DNA from: an uncultured Clostridium sp.
Lineage (GTDB): Bacteria > Bacillota > Clostridia > Lachnospirales > Lachnospiraceae
Reading direction: 5' to 3'
Assembly: GCA_900547035.1 (NCBI GenBank)
Contig: URFM01000059.1
Location: 1 to 20,116, forward strand
DNA: 20,116 nt
Shown here: in pieces, positions 1 to 8,343 of the stretch
How the letters are laid out: each line of letters opens with the position of its first letter
Numbering within the stretch: position 1 is the first letter of the stretch
Translations under genes and position numbers: made by a program
The notes under the pieces: generated by a model
What the model saw: only the letters and a program-made list of their open reading frames with translations
The model's database searches: none
Told to the model about the DNA's origin: nothing

Positions 1-585
1 TCCACCCTTCACTGCGAGTACACCGACCCGTTAGCTCTCCATGCCATCGAGATGATTAACGAGTATCTGATTCCGTCTTATAACGGGGATATGGAAGCCC
101 GTGATAAGATGCATGACGCCCAGTGTCTGGCCGGCATGGCATTCTCCAATGCCCTGCTTGGAATCGTTCATTCCATGGCCCACAAGACCGGCGCCGCATA
201 TTCCGGCGGCCACATCGTTCACGGCTGTGCAAATGCAATGTATCTGCCCAAGGTAATCAAGTTTAACTCCAAGGAACCTGAGGCCGCTGCAAGATATGCG
301 AAAATCGCCAAATTTATCAACCTGTCCGGAACCACCGATGAAGAGCTGACCCAAGCTTTAATCGACCGAATCCTGGAGATGAATAAAGCCTTGGATATTC
401 CTGCCTGCATTAAGGAATATGAAGGCGGCATCATTGATGAGAAGGAATTCATGGAGAAGCTGCCTCAGGTAGCAGAACTGGCCGTAGGTGACGCCTGCAC
501 CGGCTCCAACCCCAGAACCATCACTCCCGACGAGATGGCGAAGCTGCTGAAGTGCTGCTATTATGATGAGCCTGTAAACTTCTAA
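1..585 (+). CDS. Iron-containing alcohol dehydrogenase, C-terminal part (5' end outside window)
   Basis: The frame is open from base 1 to the TAA at 583-585, so about 194 C-terminal residues are present. The segment reading GIVHSMAHKTGAAY, followed by a His-rich stretch and CANAMYLP, is the metal-binding signature of group III (Fe-dependent) alcohol dehydrogenases, where the His residues hold the catalytic iron. Such enzymes reduce aldehydes to alcohols with NAD(P)H, a fermentative electron sink. A stand-alone butanol or propanediol-type dehydrogenase and the C-terminal half of a bifunctional AdhE cannot be distinguished because the N-terminus is missing. The second His cluster (GGHIVHG) is spaced slightly differently from the usual PHG motif of AdhE, which mildly favours a stand-alone enzyme. 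A terminator follows directly, so this is the last gene of its transcript. Confidence 0.88.
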   Translation, partial: STLHCEYTDPLALHAIEMINEYLIPSYNGDMEARDKMHDAQCLAGMAFSNALLGIVHSMAHKTGAAYSGGHIVHGCANAMYLPKVIKFNSKEPEAAARYAKIAKFINLSGTTDEELTQALIDRILEMNKALDIPACIKEYEGGIIDEKEFMEKLPQVAELAVGDACTGSNPRTITPDEMAKLLKCCYYDEPVNF

Positions 586-603
586 AATTACATAGCATTT
601 AAG

Positions 604-648
604 AAAGGAAACCGGATTCAGCTCCACTGAATTGCGGTTTCCTTTTTT
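604..648 (+). terminator. Rho-independent terminator after the alcohol dehydrogenase
   Basis: An 11-bp stem (604-614 with 635-645) is extended by a second 6-bp stem (616-621 with 627-632) around a CTCCA loop, and it ends in a T run at 643-648. It lies 19 bases after the stop codon. Confidence 0.9.
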
Positions 649-687
649 GATGTTGTATCTGTGTTCTTTATGCCTATGTGCTCTGTC

Positions 688-716
688 TTGACAATTGAAC
701 TTTGCCGATGTATACT
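688..716 (+). promoter_or_regulatory. Sigma-A type promoter of the marR gene
   Basis: TTGACA at 688-693 and TATACT at 711-716 are separated by 17 bases, very close to the vegetative consensus. The start of transcription would fall around 722-725, inside the palindrome described next. Confidence 0.85.
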
Positions 717-748
717 TTCTAATAGTTTGAATTCAAACCATTAGAAAG
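715..748 (+). promoter_or_regulatory. 34-bp palindrome, probable MarR operator
   Basis: Bases 715-748 form an inverted repeat with one mismatched pair (724/739). The core is the 14-bp perfect palindrome GTTTGAATTCAAAC at 725-738, flanked by arms CTTTCTAAT and ATTAGAAAG. It starts in the -10 box, covers the expected transcription start and ends in the Shine-Dalgarno sequence of the marR gene. MarR dimers bind such palindromes, so autorepression is the natural reading; this is inferred from position and symmetry. Confidence 0.75.
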
Positions 749-760
749 GAGGTCGACTCT

Positions 761-1201
761 ATGCTGAACCAGGAACTCCACTATCTTCTGATGGTAGGCT
801 ACAACCTCAGCAACCGGGCCATCACCTCACGCATCGCCGGGACCGGCCTTCTGCCGGGACAGCCCAAAATTCTGGAATATCTGATGGAGCATGACGGCTG
901 CACTCAGAAGGAAATCGGTGAGGGCTGCGGCCTGGACAAATCCACCATCGCTGTTCTTCTTCCAAAGCTGGACAAAGCCGGCCTGATTCGCAGGGAACCC
1001 TGCGTCACCGACCGGCGTTTTTTTCATGTGTATTTGACAGAGGAAGGGAAAGAGATGGGGGCGCAGGTGCGTCAAATCTGCGCTTCCTGGGATGAACAGG
1101 TATGGGGAAGCCTTCCTCCCTCTGAGCGCCAGGCCTTTCTCGACACCTTAAAGGCCTTAATCCGGCAGATGAAGGAGCTTTCGCCTCCCCGTTCTACCTG
1201 A
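761..1201 (+). CDS. MarR-family transcriptional regulator
   Basis: This 146-residue protein has the length and layout of MarR repressors: an N-terminal dimerisation helix, a winged helix-turn-helix around residues 35-95 (CTQKEIGEGCGLDKSTIAV as recognition region), and a wing with DRRFFHVYLTEEGKE, matching the DxR...LTxxG signature of the family. The ATG at 761 is chosen because AAAGGAGG (745-752) lies 8 bases upstream. The gene sits behind a near-consensus promoter overlapped by a long palindrome, so it is probably autoregulated. The next gene, a YitT-like membrane protein, starts 59 bases downstream on the same strand and is the likely co-regulated target. The ligand is unknown. Confidence 0.92.
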   Translation: MLNQELHYLLMVGYNLSNRAITSRIAGTGLLPGQPKILEYLMEHDGCTQKEIGEGCGLDKSTIAVLLPKLDKAGLIRREPCVTDRRFFHVYLTEEGKEMGAQVRQICASWDEQVWGSLPPSERQAFLDTLKALIRQMKELSPPRST

Positions 1202-1260
1202 ACGCGGCATATGCCGTCCTGAAAGATATCACATTTCACACAAAGGAGAGATTTCAACCT

Positions 1261-1933
1261 ATGAAACAGACTATCTGCCGTTATGCCTGGTTCATTCTGG
1301 GCATCGTCATCAATGGTTTCGGGGGGGGCTGCCATCACTAAAGCCGCTCTGGGAACCTCCCCCATCTCAAGTGTCCCCTATGTGCTCAGTTTGCGTTTTC
1401 CTTTTTCTCTGGGACAGTTTACCTTCATATTTAACATGTTTCTGATTCTTGGTCAGTGGCTTTTGCTGAAAAAAGACTTTAAGCCCTTTCAATTTCTTCA
1501 GATCGGTGTTACTTTTATTTTCAGCGCCTGTATCGACCTGAGTATGGCTCTGCTTTCCTTTCTGCAGCCGGATGGGATTTTCGCCTGTCTGGTTTCCCTT
1601 TTGGTAGGCTGTGCCATCCTGGCCTTCGGCATCAGCGTGGAAGTGGCTCCGGATGTTCTTATGGTCCCCGGCGAAGGCCTGGTGAGCGCCATTACCCGTG
1701 TTACTGGAAAACGCTTCGGCTCCGTAAAGCTGATCTTTGATACCACTTTAATGGCCTGCGCCCTAATTCTCTCTCTGCTCTTTTTTCAGGGTATCAACGG
1801 ACTGGGCCTTGGGACCATCCTTTCGGCACTGATTGTAGGAAAGATCGTTAACTTTCTCAACCGCCATCTGAAGCTCATTACTTTGATTCGGCAGCTGAGG
1901 CCTCAGGAGACGGCAACTGCAAGCAGCAACTAA
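1261..1933 (+). pseudogene. YitT/YczE-like integral membrane protein, frame broken at a run of eight G
   Basis: Translation from the ATG at 1261 (AAGGAG at 1243-1248) gives a hydrophobic start, MKQTICRYAWFILGIVINGF, then reaches a stop at 1339-1341. The rest of the protein is in the next frame and is open to the TAA at 1931-1933. The frames join if the G8 tract at 1321-1328 is read as G7, giving a continuous product of about 223 residues. That product has several membrane helices and the GTSPISSVPYVLS and VEVAPDVLMVPGEGLVSAI segments typical of YitT/YczE-type proteins, whose transport function is poorly known. In the given sequence the gene is off. Slipped-strand phase variation, a fixed mutation and a sequencing indel are all possible. 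It probably shares the marR transcript. Confidence 0.8.
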
Positions 1934-1936
1934 ATC

Positions 1937-3069
1937 CTATATTTCAAAGTGTTTTTTTGAAAGTATTGTTTCCGATGCAAAAATAAAGTCGTTATCATAA
2001 TGTTCGGCCTGTTCATTTACAAGAAGCCCGGTATGACAAACCGCCAGAGCCTTGCTGACAGGGTAAAAAACTCCGGAGGTGACGGTCTTATATCCACATA
2101 CATTCAGGCTGCTTTCAATGCTTCTTGCCGCCGCAGTTTTCCCAGAGCCCGGGATTCCGCACAGCATAATAAATTTAACATCGTGTGTATCCGCCTTATA
2201 TCCCTCTTTCCGAGCTTCTTTTTCACGCCGCCTTTCGGTATATAGAGAAATCGTCTTTCCTCTCTGGAATAATTCAACAAATGTTCATCGGTATTGCTGA
2301 TCATGAAATCCGTAAGGATCTGATAATCCATAAAACGCTGCATAATCTCGCGGTCTATTCCGTTCTGAGCGCAGATCTCAATATATCCGTCATATAGAGA
2401 CACATCGTTTTTGTTCTTCTGGCTTTCGACCACCTCATAGGCAGGTATAAATTCTACCTTTTCCGATGTAAAGGCTCTGCACCGGCATAAAACGGTCCGA
2501 TCCTCCGTAACAGAAGCCGTATATTTCACAAAAGGAATATCGCTGTTTTGCAATTCATGTATTTTTGATGCAAACACTTCATTAATCGACTGTTGTCCAA
2601 AATATTTTGTGCTTTCCTTTACGAGAACAGGCGGCGTCTGGCTCAGATCCCAGTATTTCTCCATCTGTCCGCCGAGAGAAGCGTTGGGGTCATAGGATGT
2701 CGCGTTATGATAAGGCGCCTTGCCGTCATGGTATACGGAAAGATTTGAAAAATTTATATCCCTATAGGAGAGCGCAACGCCTTCAGGGCGAATCCAGTAT
2801 GCATCCGTCATGCTCAACGCCAGATTTTTCGCCAAATAGCTTCCGGCATTGAGATAGCCGGCTTCACGCAGTATATCCTTAAGGACCGTACGTGAAGCCG
2901 GTACGGAGCGAAACTCCCACCATTTTTTTATTTTTCTGTCGTCACTGTTACCCAGGAAGGGGGATTCTCCAGTTCTAAGGTCGCGGTAATTTACGATTCT
3001 GCCCATCGTGTCATCATAGCTCAGGACACCACAGGTATTGTCTTTGTGCATTAAGAAACATTTAACCAT
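1937..3069 (-). pseudogene. Broken HipA-like gene running into a P-loop kinase fragment
   Basis: Reading from the ATG at 3069 (AGGAGG just upstream), residues 1-270 resemble the HipA-like proteins often labelled 'excisionase' in clostridial genomes. Visible features are the MVKCFLMHKD start, the SVPASRTVLKDIL and YWIRPEGVALSYRDINF segments, and the NTDEHLLNY motif near 2285, equivalent to the kinase catalytic loop NxDRHxxN. After this the frame gives about 50 unlike residues and stops at 2104. Another frame, open from about 2285 to the TAG at 1937, reads coherently (ELFQRGKTISLYTERRREKE) and contains a Walker A motif, GIPGSGKT, near 2146-2166. I read this as one decayed locus with a deletion or frameshift near 2285; two fused gene remnants are also possible. 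A short product of 321 residues could still be made. Confidence 0.6.
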
Positions 3070-3193
3070 GCGCCCTCCTATATCAACCTTCGGATTTTTT
3101 TATGATACCACAAGATCCGTCGTTTTAAAACTGAAGCAACTATCGCTGAACCATCGTCCTTCCATATTTATTTTTAGTGAATATACGAATAGC

Positions 3194-3228
3194 AGGGGCT
3201 AAGGCACCCCTTTTGTGCAATAGCCCCT
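3194..3228. repeat. Hairpin next to the end of the 3227-5874 gene
   Basis: AGGGGCTA (3194-3201) pairs with TAGCCCCT (3221-3228), and inside it GCAC (3204-3207) pairs with GTGC (3215-3218). It overlaps the stop codon of the minus-strand gene. There is no clear T run on either strand after the stem, so it is only a possible weak terminator. Confidence 0.4.
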
Positions 3229-5874
3229 ACAACTCCTGCCTAATCTCCGTCCCCGTAGAATATCCCGCCTGCGAAAATTCGTGCCCCGCCTGCATAGCCG
3301 ACAGTTCTTCCGTATAAACTTCGAAAGATACTTTTTCTCCATCTATCTGGCAGGAATCGGGGACGGTATAGGAATAATCCTGATATCCTGCCTGAAACTC
3401 CCGAACAGCAACATATTTTCCCTCCTCAATCTTCCCAAACCGGTTCCATATAACCCCCTGATGGGTATCATGCTGTTGAATCAGGTTTCTTTTCGGGCTG
3501 TAGTAAAAGGAGCCGTAAACACCGAACTGCCCTAGGCATACCGTCTGCCCCTCGTAATAGGTATATAGATAAGCGGCAGTCGCATGAATACCATCTGGCG
3601 CAATCACCAGCTCCGGTATCTCATCCTCATCGATATACACATATTCGAATCGGGGAGATTGCGTTGCAGCCCGACTTGCGTAATATCCCGCCGGTTCCCC
3701 ATATATAAGCTCAAACTTATAGGACACCATCGCCTTCTCATAATCGGATACCTCCACCAGCTGCTCCTTTACTTCCAAAAGAGTTTCCCATGCATGGAGC
3801 ATCTGCCCCCTTTCTTCTTCCCGGTCTGTGCTGCCCTCATTAATGGAAACCAGCCGGATTTCCTCCATATCTTCCAGGGAGCAGGGCCTGGAGCTCAGCG
3901 TACCTCCATCATAGAACCAGCCGCTATAACCGGAAATGTAATTGCCTGTTATCACACAGGGAATCCCGTCCAATTTTCCTGTACAGGCCAAAATTTCCTC
4001 GGCTCCTTCCATGATAATATCCCGTCTTTCCTACGCAAACCGCTTCCTCCCCCTGGCAGGCCCAGACCTCCAGGGTATAATCGTAGTTAAAGGAATCCAT
4101 ATATCCGATGAGCAGCTCCATAGTCCCATTGCCGTCCATATCCAAAAGCTGCAGGTAATTCACTCCGCCCCCGTAAACGCACCACCCCAGATTTCTCAGT
4201 TCGAACGTCCCATATTCCGCCTCATAGGCTTTCACGACCTCGCCGTATGCCGCAAAATAGTCCGGGCGCTTTACCTGGATTTCTCCAAAGTTCCGGTAAC
4301 GGTGGGGCTGAATGGAGGCATCCACGGTTTGAAGCAGGACATCATTGCAGGAAATCTCTATCCGACAAAGTCCCTCCTCCCCTTCCAGCCTGTGGAACGC
4401 AAAACTTCCATCTGCCTCCGGAATTGTAAAAGCCAGTACCTCCCCCCTCCGAATCCCGCAGAGTAAGGTCATACAGCTCCCACTCAGGAGCTTCCTCCCC
4501 TTCCGGAGCGGTCAGGGTTCCCCGGATTCCGGCCCATAACGTATAATTCTTTGCATCCGGTTCCCGCACGAAAATGTCGGGGCCCACATTGGGATACTGG
4601 GGCCTGCCCCTTGAATTCCACTCATTCTTTGCCCTTGCAAGGGCTTTTTCCACACTATAATAATACGGTTCGTTCATGTAGGAAAAGGTCAGGGCAGCCA
4701 TGGCCTGTGAATAACCGGTATTAATATCCTCCGTCCCTTTATTGGCAATAACCACCTGAGCGCCTTTTACCAGAAACGCTTCTGCCAGCCTGTCGTCCTG
4801 GCCGCTTCTGCATGCGGACAGATAAACCATGCCCTCATCCATAGCCGGGAGGAAGATTCTTAAGTATTCCGGTGTCAGGGCATAGACATTTTTCCCTCCT
4901 ACCCGTGCCATCGTAACCATTTTAGTCCTTAAGTATACGTCCTGAATCCCGATTGCGGAGCCCAGCGCGTCACCCAGGGATTCCGCTTCCGATGTCAGAA
5001 GGACAGGCCCTAACTCCTGACAGTAGTGCCCGTGTCCATCCCATACCAGAACCTGACAGCCATCGGGAATTTCCGGGAAAAATTCCTGCTCATAGGCAAT
5101 CGTCTCCCCATGCAATTTGGTCACATCCGAAAAAGATTCCAATATCTGCTGAAGAACATCTTCCCCATCCGCTACTCCCTGCGGATTATTCCAGGCCCAT
5201 TTGACTCCATAAAAAGGAAACGCCGCCACCGTATTAATACCCTTCCCGCCTGCCAACGTATCCTGCCGGGCAGCGTGATAAAGATAGGTAAGCCCGCTGG
5301 CAAATTCCATGTAAATGGTATCATCCTGCCGACTGTAATAGGTAATGGCCCCGGCTTCCTTCTGCTCCTTTACCGCCCCTTCCGCTTCATCCATCGCCTC
5401 GGAAATCATCCCCGCATCTACTGTCCCGTCTGCTTTCTCATATGGCCGGACTGCCTCAGAGAGCGTTTCTGTACATTGTTCAAATTCCTGAATATCTTCC
5501 TGTGTCAGTTGGGCTTCCCCGGAATCCGCTCTCAGCCATCCAGCATATAAGACCAGCTCGCCCAATACTTCTTCGCCAAAGGAATACGGTTCCCGGCAGT
5601 CTTCATCCAGATACCACCTATCAAATATATAGCCCTCCCGTACAGGAAAAGGAGGGCACGTTGCCGTCCCGCCCCTGGAAATCCACTGCGTCTCCGGCGC
5701 GTATTTGATTTCATCCGTACCGGCATTGTGTTCAAAGCTTACCGGTATCTGGCCGTCTGAACTGCCGGGATTCCCTATATGCCCCCGGAGCAGATAGACT
5801 CCTGCCCCGCCTGCCGTCCCCAACATGAGTGCCGCCAGAAACGCAGCTGCTGTCTTTCCTTTGCTCCAGGACAT
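3227..5874 (-). pseudogene. Secreted InlB-repeat protein with caspase/CHAT-like His/Cys pair, split by two frameshifts
   Basis: The gene starts at 5874 after AGGAGGAGG. The first frame (to 4342) encodes a signal peptide or anchor (residues 8-30), an InlB/Flg_new-type repeat (about 43-113, with GYIFDRWYLDEDC), and a clan CD-like domain with VLVWDGHGHY (His281) and VYLSACRSG (Cys355), the His/Cys arrangement of caspase-like and CHAT peptidases. Near 4442-4447 (six C on the plus strand) the reading passes to the frame ending at 3924, with DMDGNGTMELLIGY, a calcium-loop-like or FG-GAP-like motif. Near 4020-4035 it passes to the frame ending at 3227, with YVYIDEDEIPELVI, a similar repeat. Joined, this is about 880 codons. 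As given, only a 510-residue protein with an altered tail is made; it still carries the His/Cys pair. Peptidase activity is inferred. Confidence 0.72.
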
Positions 5875-5894
5875 TTAACCTCCTCCTTTGTTTT

Positions 5895-6611
5895 TCAACC
5901 TTCCCTCCGCAGCGCCTCCACCACCGCCCGCCTGGACCTCTCCTCCACCTGCAAAGTCAGCCCCGGCTCATTGATATGCTCCAGATAATGGGCGTCAGAA
6001 TTGCTGATAATCCGACAGCCCTCCAGATACGGATGGTCCCGCAGGAGCCCGTGAAGTTTTCCCAAATCCTTGACCTCCGCCGTCACAAAGCGGCTGTCCG
6101 GAGGGATAAATCCCAGGTTGGCAATGAGACTGTTGGCGTTCTTGTCGATGTGGGCCGGAAACATAACTCCGTCAAATTTCAGAGCCAGGTCCCAAAGATC
6201 CTGAAAAGAAATCTCCGTGGCATTAATCAGAAGATTTGGCTCCTCCCCGCAAATCCGGTCATGGCAGTCGTAAATCTGCTGTCTGCCGAAGATCTCCGTT
6301 CGGTTGGGAAATTTCATCAACCGCTCATAGACGTAGGAGTCAAAATCCAGGGCCCCATCCAGATTTTCAAAAAGACAGACCGCATGGACCTCCTCCGCCG
6401 TCGTCACCTCGATGCCCGGCACAGCCAGTATCCCGTACTCCTCCGCCGCCGCCAGGAGGGCGGGGCAGTTGCGGCAGGAATTGTGGTCCGTCAGTGCAAT
6501 CAGGTCCAGTCCCTTTACCATAGCCATCCCGGCAATATTGGCCGGAGTCATATCCTCATCCCCGCAGGGTGACAGACAGGAATGGATATGTAAATCGTAA
6601 AAAAGATTCAT
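5895..6611 (-). CDS. PHP-domain metal-dependent phosphoesterase
   Basis: The start is taken at 6611 because its ATG overlaps the TGA of the upstream gene (ATGA), which implies translational coupling; the product is 238 residues. PHP metal-binding motifs are visible: DLHIHSCLSPCG (His8, His10), LTDHNSC (Asp42, His43), PGIEVTTAEEVH (Glu68, His76), PAHIDK (His154) and NSDAH (Asp206, His208). Stand-alone PHP proteins hydrolyse phosphoesters of nucleotides, sugars or proteins with a multi-metal centre; the substrate cannot be predicted here. It is the last gene of the minus-strand cassette containing the HydS-like protein, two DRTGG proteins and an ATPase. That suggests a role in removing a phosphorylated signal, but this is inference from neighbours. 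Confidence 0.88.
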   Translation of the reverse strand: MNLFYDLHIHSCLSPCGDEDMTPANIAGMAMVKGLDLIALTDHNSCRNCPALLAAAEEYGILAVPGIEVTTAEEVHAVCLFENLDGALDFDSYVYERLMKFPNRTEIFGRQQIYDCHDRICGEEPNLLINATEISFQDLWDLALKFDGVMFPAHIDKNANSLIANLGFIPPDSRFVTAEVKDLGKLHGLLRDHPYLEGCRIISNSDAHYLEHINEPGLTLQVEERSRRAVVEALRREG

Positions 6612-6943
6612 GGATTTAACAGCTGCCACACCTTCAGGGCCGCTTCAAAAACTGGCATGGAAGTGGACAGCACCGTAATTCCCTGCTGTCTGGCCTTGGC
6701 TGCGGCGTTTTCATCTAAAGCCGCATCCTCTGCCAGAATGACGCAGGCAGCATCCGCCAGAGAGGCCACCGCCAGGGTGTTGATATTGGCCATCACCGTC
6801 ACCCAGGCGCAGCCCTCGGGCGCCCGGCTCATGGCCACGCTTAAAAGATCGCAGCAAAAGGGCTCTGTAATCTGCCGTTCCAAATCATCTCCCGGATTCA
6901 CCGTCCGGAAGAGTTCCATCTCCATCAGTTCCTGCACGGTCAT
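6608..6943 (-). CDS. Stand-alone DRTGG-domain protein (second of the cassette)
   Basis: The preferred start at 6943 (MTVQELMEM, 111 residues) follows GAGGGAGAG. An in-frame ATG at 6967 lies inside the upstream gene and lacks a site. The body has the alternating strand/helix pattern of the DRTGG fold (WVTVMANINTLAVASLADAACVIL, then GITVLSTSMPVFEAALKV). This fold is otherwise known as a regulatory domain next to CBS domains or in phosphotransacetylases, and may bind a nucleotide. The conserved DRTGG letters are absent, as is common in this family. It is distantly similar to the first gene of the cassette (8781-9128), including the MTV start and the VLST turn. The start lies 59 bases inside the HydS-like gene, and its stop overlaps the PHP gene start. 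Confidence 0.75.
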   Translation of the reverse strand: MTVQELMEMELFRTVNPGDDLERQITEPFCCDLLSVAMSRAPEGCAWVTVMANINTLAVASLADAACVILAEDAALDENAAAKARQQGITVLSTSMPVFEAALKVWQLLNP

Positions 6944-8333
6944 GTTTCTCTCCCTCTTTCTTGTCAAGCAGGGACATTTCCTCGGAAATTCTCCCTATGT
7001 ACTCTTTAATCAGCTTTAAGGGCTCCTGCTTCTCGATTCCTCCGTCTACCAAATCCTCCGCCAGAAGGGAAACCTCCTCCGAAAGCTTGTGCAGATTCTC
7101 TCTCAGATAATAAACGCAGTCGCTTTCATTGGCCTCCCCCCGCACAATATCCTCCGCCAGGGCCTTGCAGGTAGGCGCTCCGCAGGAACCGCAGTCCAGC
7201 CCCGGGAACTTTTTCATCAGCCGTTCTACCTGATTCAATCTTGAAAAGCTCTCCATCATGGTATTTCCTAGGCTGAATACCGGCTCATACTGGACGCCTG
7301 TGGTCCAGGGAATAATCTGCTGGCTCAGCTCATCAATATGAGTCCTGGCCACCGGCATATATTTGCGAAGCCGTTTCAGCTTCACCTCCGCCACATAAGG
7401 ATTCTCCACTGTCAGCACGCCGCCTACGCAGCCCCCGTTGCAGGCGTTCAGCTCCACAAATCTCAGGTTGGTAAATTTCTGGTCTTCCATGTCCTCCAAA
7501 ACCCGGATTACATTTTCAATGCCGTCTGCCGCCAGATAGCTTTCGGTAAAAAGGCCGCTGGCCTCGCCGCCGCTGTGGCCCCAGCTGATACCGATTTTTC
7601 CCGCTGTTCCGATAGACGGATACTCTTCCCTCCCAACCGCCTTCATACAGGCCAGAAGCTTGGGGTACACATCTTTAATAGCCAGAACCTTATCCACCTG
7701 GCTCTTCTCCGTCCCCAGAGGAGCTTTCACATAGGTCACCTTGGAGGGACAGGGGGAAATGAAAATAATGCCGATTTTTTCCCGGGGCAGTCCTGTTTTT
7801 TCCATAGCCCTCTGTGCAGCCAGCACCGCAGCCACCTCCACCGGAGGGTTCAAAGGCAGCAGATGAGGAATCAGATTGGGAAATCTCACCCGGATCAGCC
7901 GCACCACCGAGGGGCAGGCCGTGCTGATAAATGGCAGATCTTCCTCGTGCTCGGAAATATACTGGCGGGTGGCCTCGCTGACCAGCTCCGCCGCCGCTCC
8001 CACCTCGAACACATCGTCAAAACCCATGCGGATCAGGGCGTTGAGCACAATGTTCACATCGTCCAGGTTATTAAACTGGCTGTACAGTGAAGGGGCCGGC
8101 AGAGCTACCGTATATTCGTACTGCCGGATACAATCCAGACGGTCGTAGGTCGCGTGCTTGGCGTGATGGGGACAAACCCGGATGCACTCTCCACAATCGA
8201 TGCAGAATTTATTGTTAATGCTGGCCTTGCCTCCCCGCACCCGGATGGCCTCCGTGGGGCAGCGCTTGATGCAGTTGATGCACCCCTTGCACAGGGAGGC
8301 GTCCAGCCTTACGGAATGATAAAACTTATCCAT
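6885..8333 (-). CDS. HydS-like putative sensory [FeFe] hydrogenase
   Basis: 482 residues. Two [4Fe-4S] ferredoxin motifs lie at the N-terminus (Cys15/18/21/25 and Cys44/47/50/54). The H-cluster domain follows with altered motifs: FISTACPSVV (Cys140) where catalytic enzymes have TSCCP, ISPCPSK (Cys195) in place of MPCxxK, and ELNACNGGCVGG (Cys298, Cys302) in place of ExMxCxxGCxxG. A C-terminal cluster domain has DCGSCGAPTCK plus Cys406. The four cubane-ligand cysteines are retained, while the proton-shuttle cysteine (Ala139) and two H-cluster methionines (Ser193, Asn296) are replaced. This pattern is known from HydS-type sensory hydrogenases, which are poor catalysts thought to detect H2. No PAS domain is present. 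It sits amid ATPase, DRTGG and PHP genes. The last 20 or so residues overlap the next gene. Confidence 0.85.
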   Translation of the reverse strand: MDKFYHSVRLDASLCKGCINCIKRCPTEAIRVRGGKASINNKFCIDCGECIRVCPHHAKHATYDRLDCIRQYEYTVALPAPSLYSQFNNLDDVNIVLNALIRMGFDDVFEVGAAAELVSEATRQYISEHEEDLPFISTACPSVVRLIRVRFPNLIPHLLPLNPPVEVAAVLAAQRAMEKTGLPREKIGIIFISPCPSKVTYVKAPLGTEKSQVDKVLAIKDVYPKLLACMKAVGREEYPSIGTAGKIGISWGHSGGEASGLFTESYLAADGIENVIRVLEDMEDQKFTNLRFVELNACNGGCVGGVLTVENPYVAEVKLKRLRKYMPVARTHIDELSQQIIPWTTGVQYEPVFSLGNTMMESFSRLNQVERLMKKFPGLDCGSCGAPTCKALAEDIVRGEANESDCVYYLRENLHKLSEEVSLLAEDLVDGGIEKQEPLKLIKEYIGRISEEMSLLDKKEGEKHDRAGTDGDGTLPDGESGR

Positions 8334-8343
8334 TTTCCTCGCC

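Noticed and set aside
1942..1962. Terminator between the convergent YitT-like and HipA-like loci
   Set aside because: TTTCAAA/TTTGAAA form only a weak AT-rich stem that overlaps the T run, so termination there is not supported.
3584..4090. Long plus-strand open frames opposite the InlB-type gene (also 5026-5550 and 5829-6572)
   Set aside because: They are antisense to coherent minus-strand proteins, lack ribosome binding sites and show no family features.
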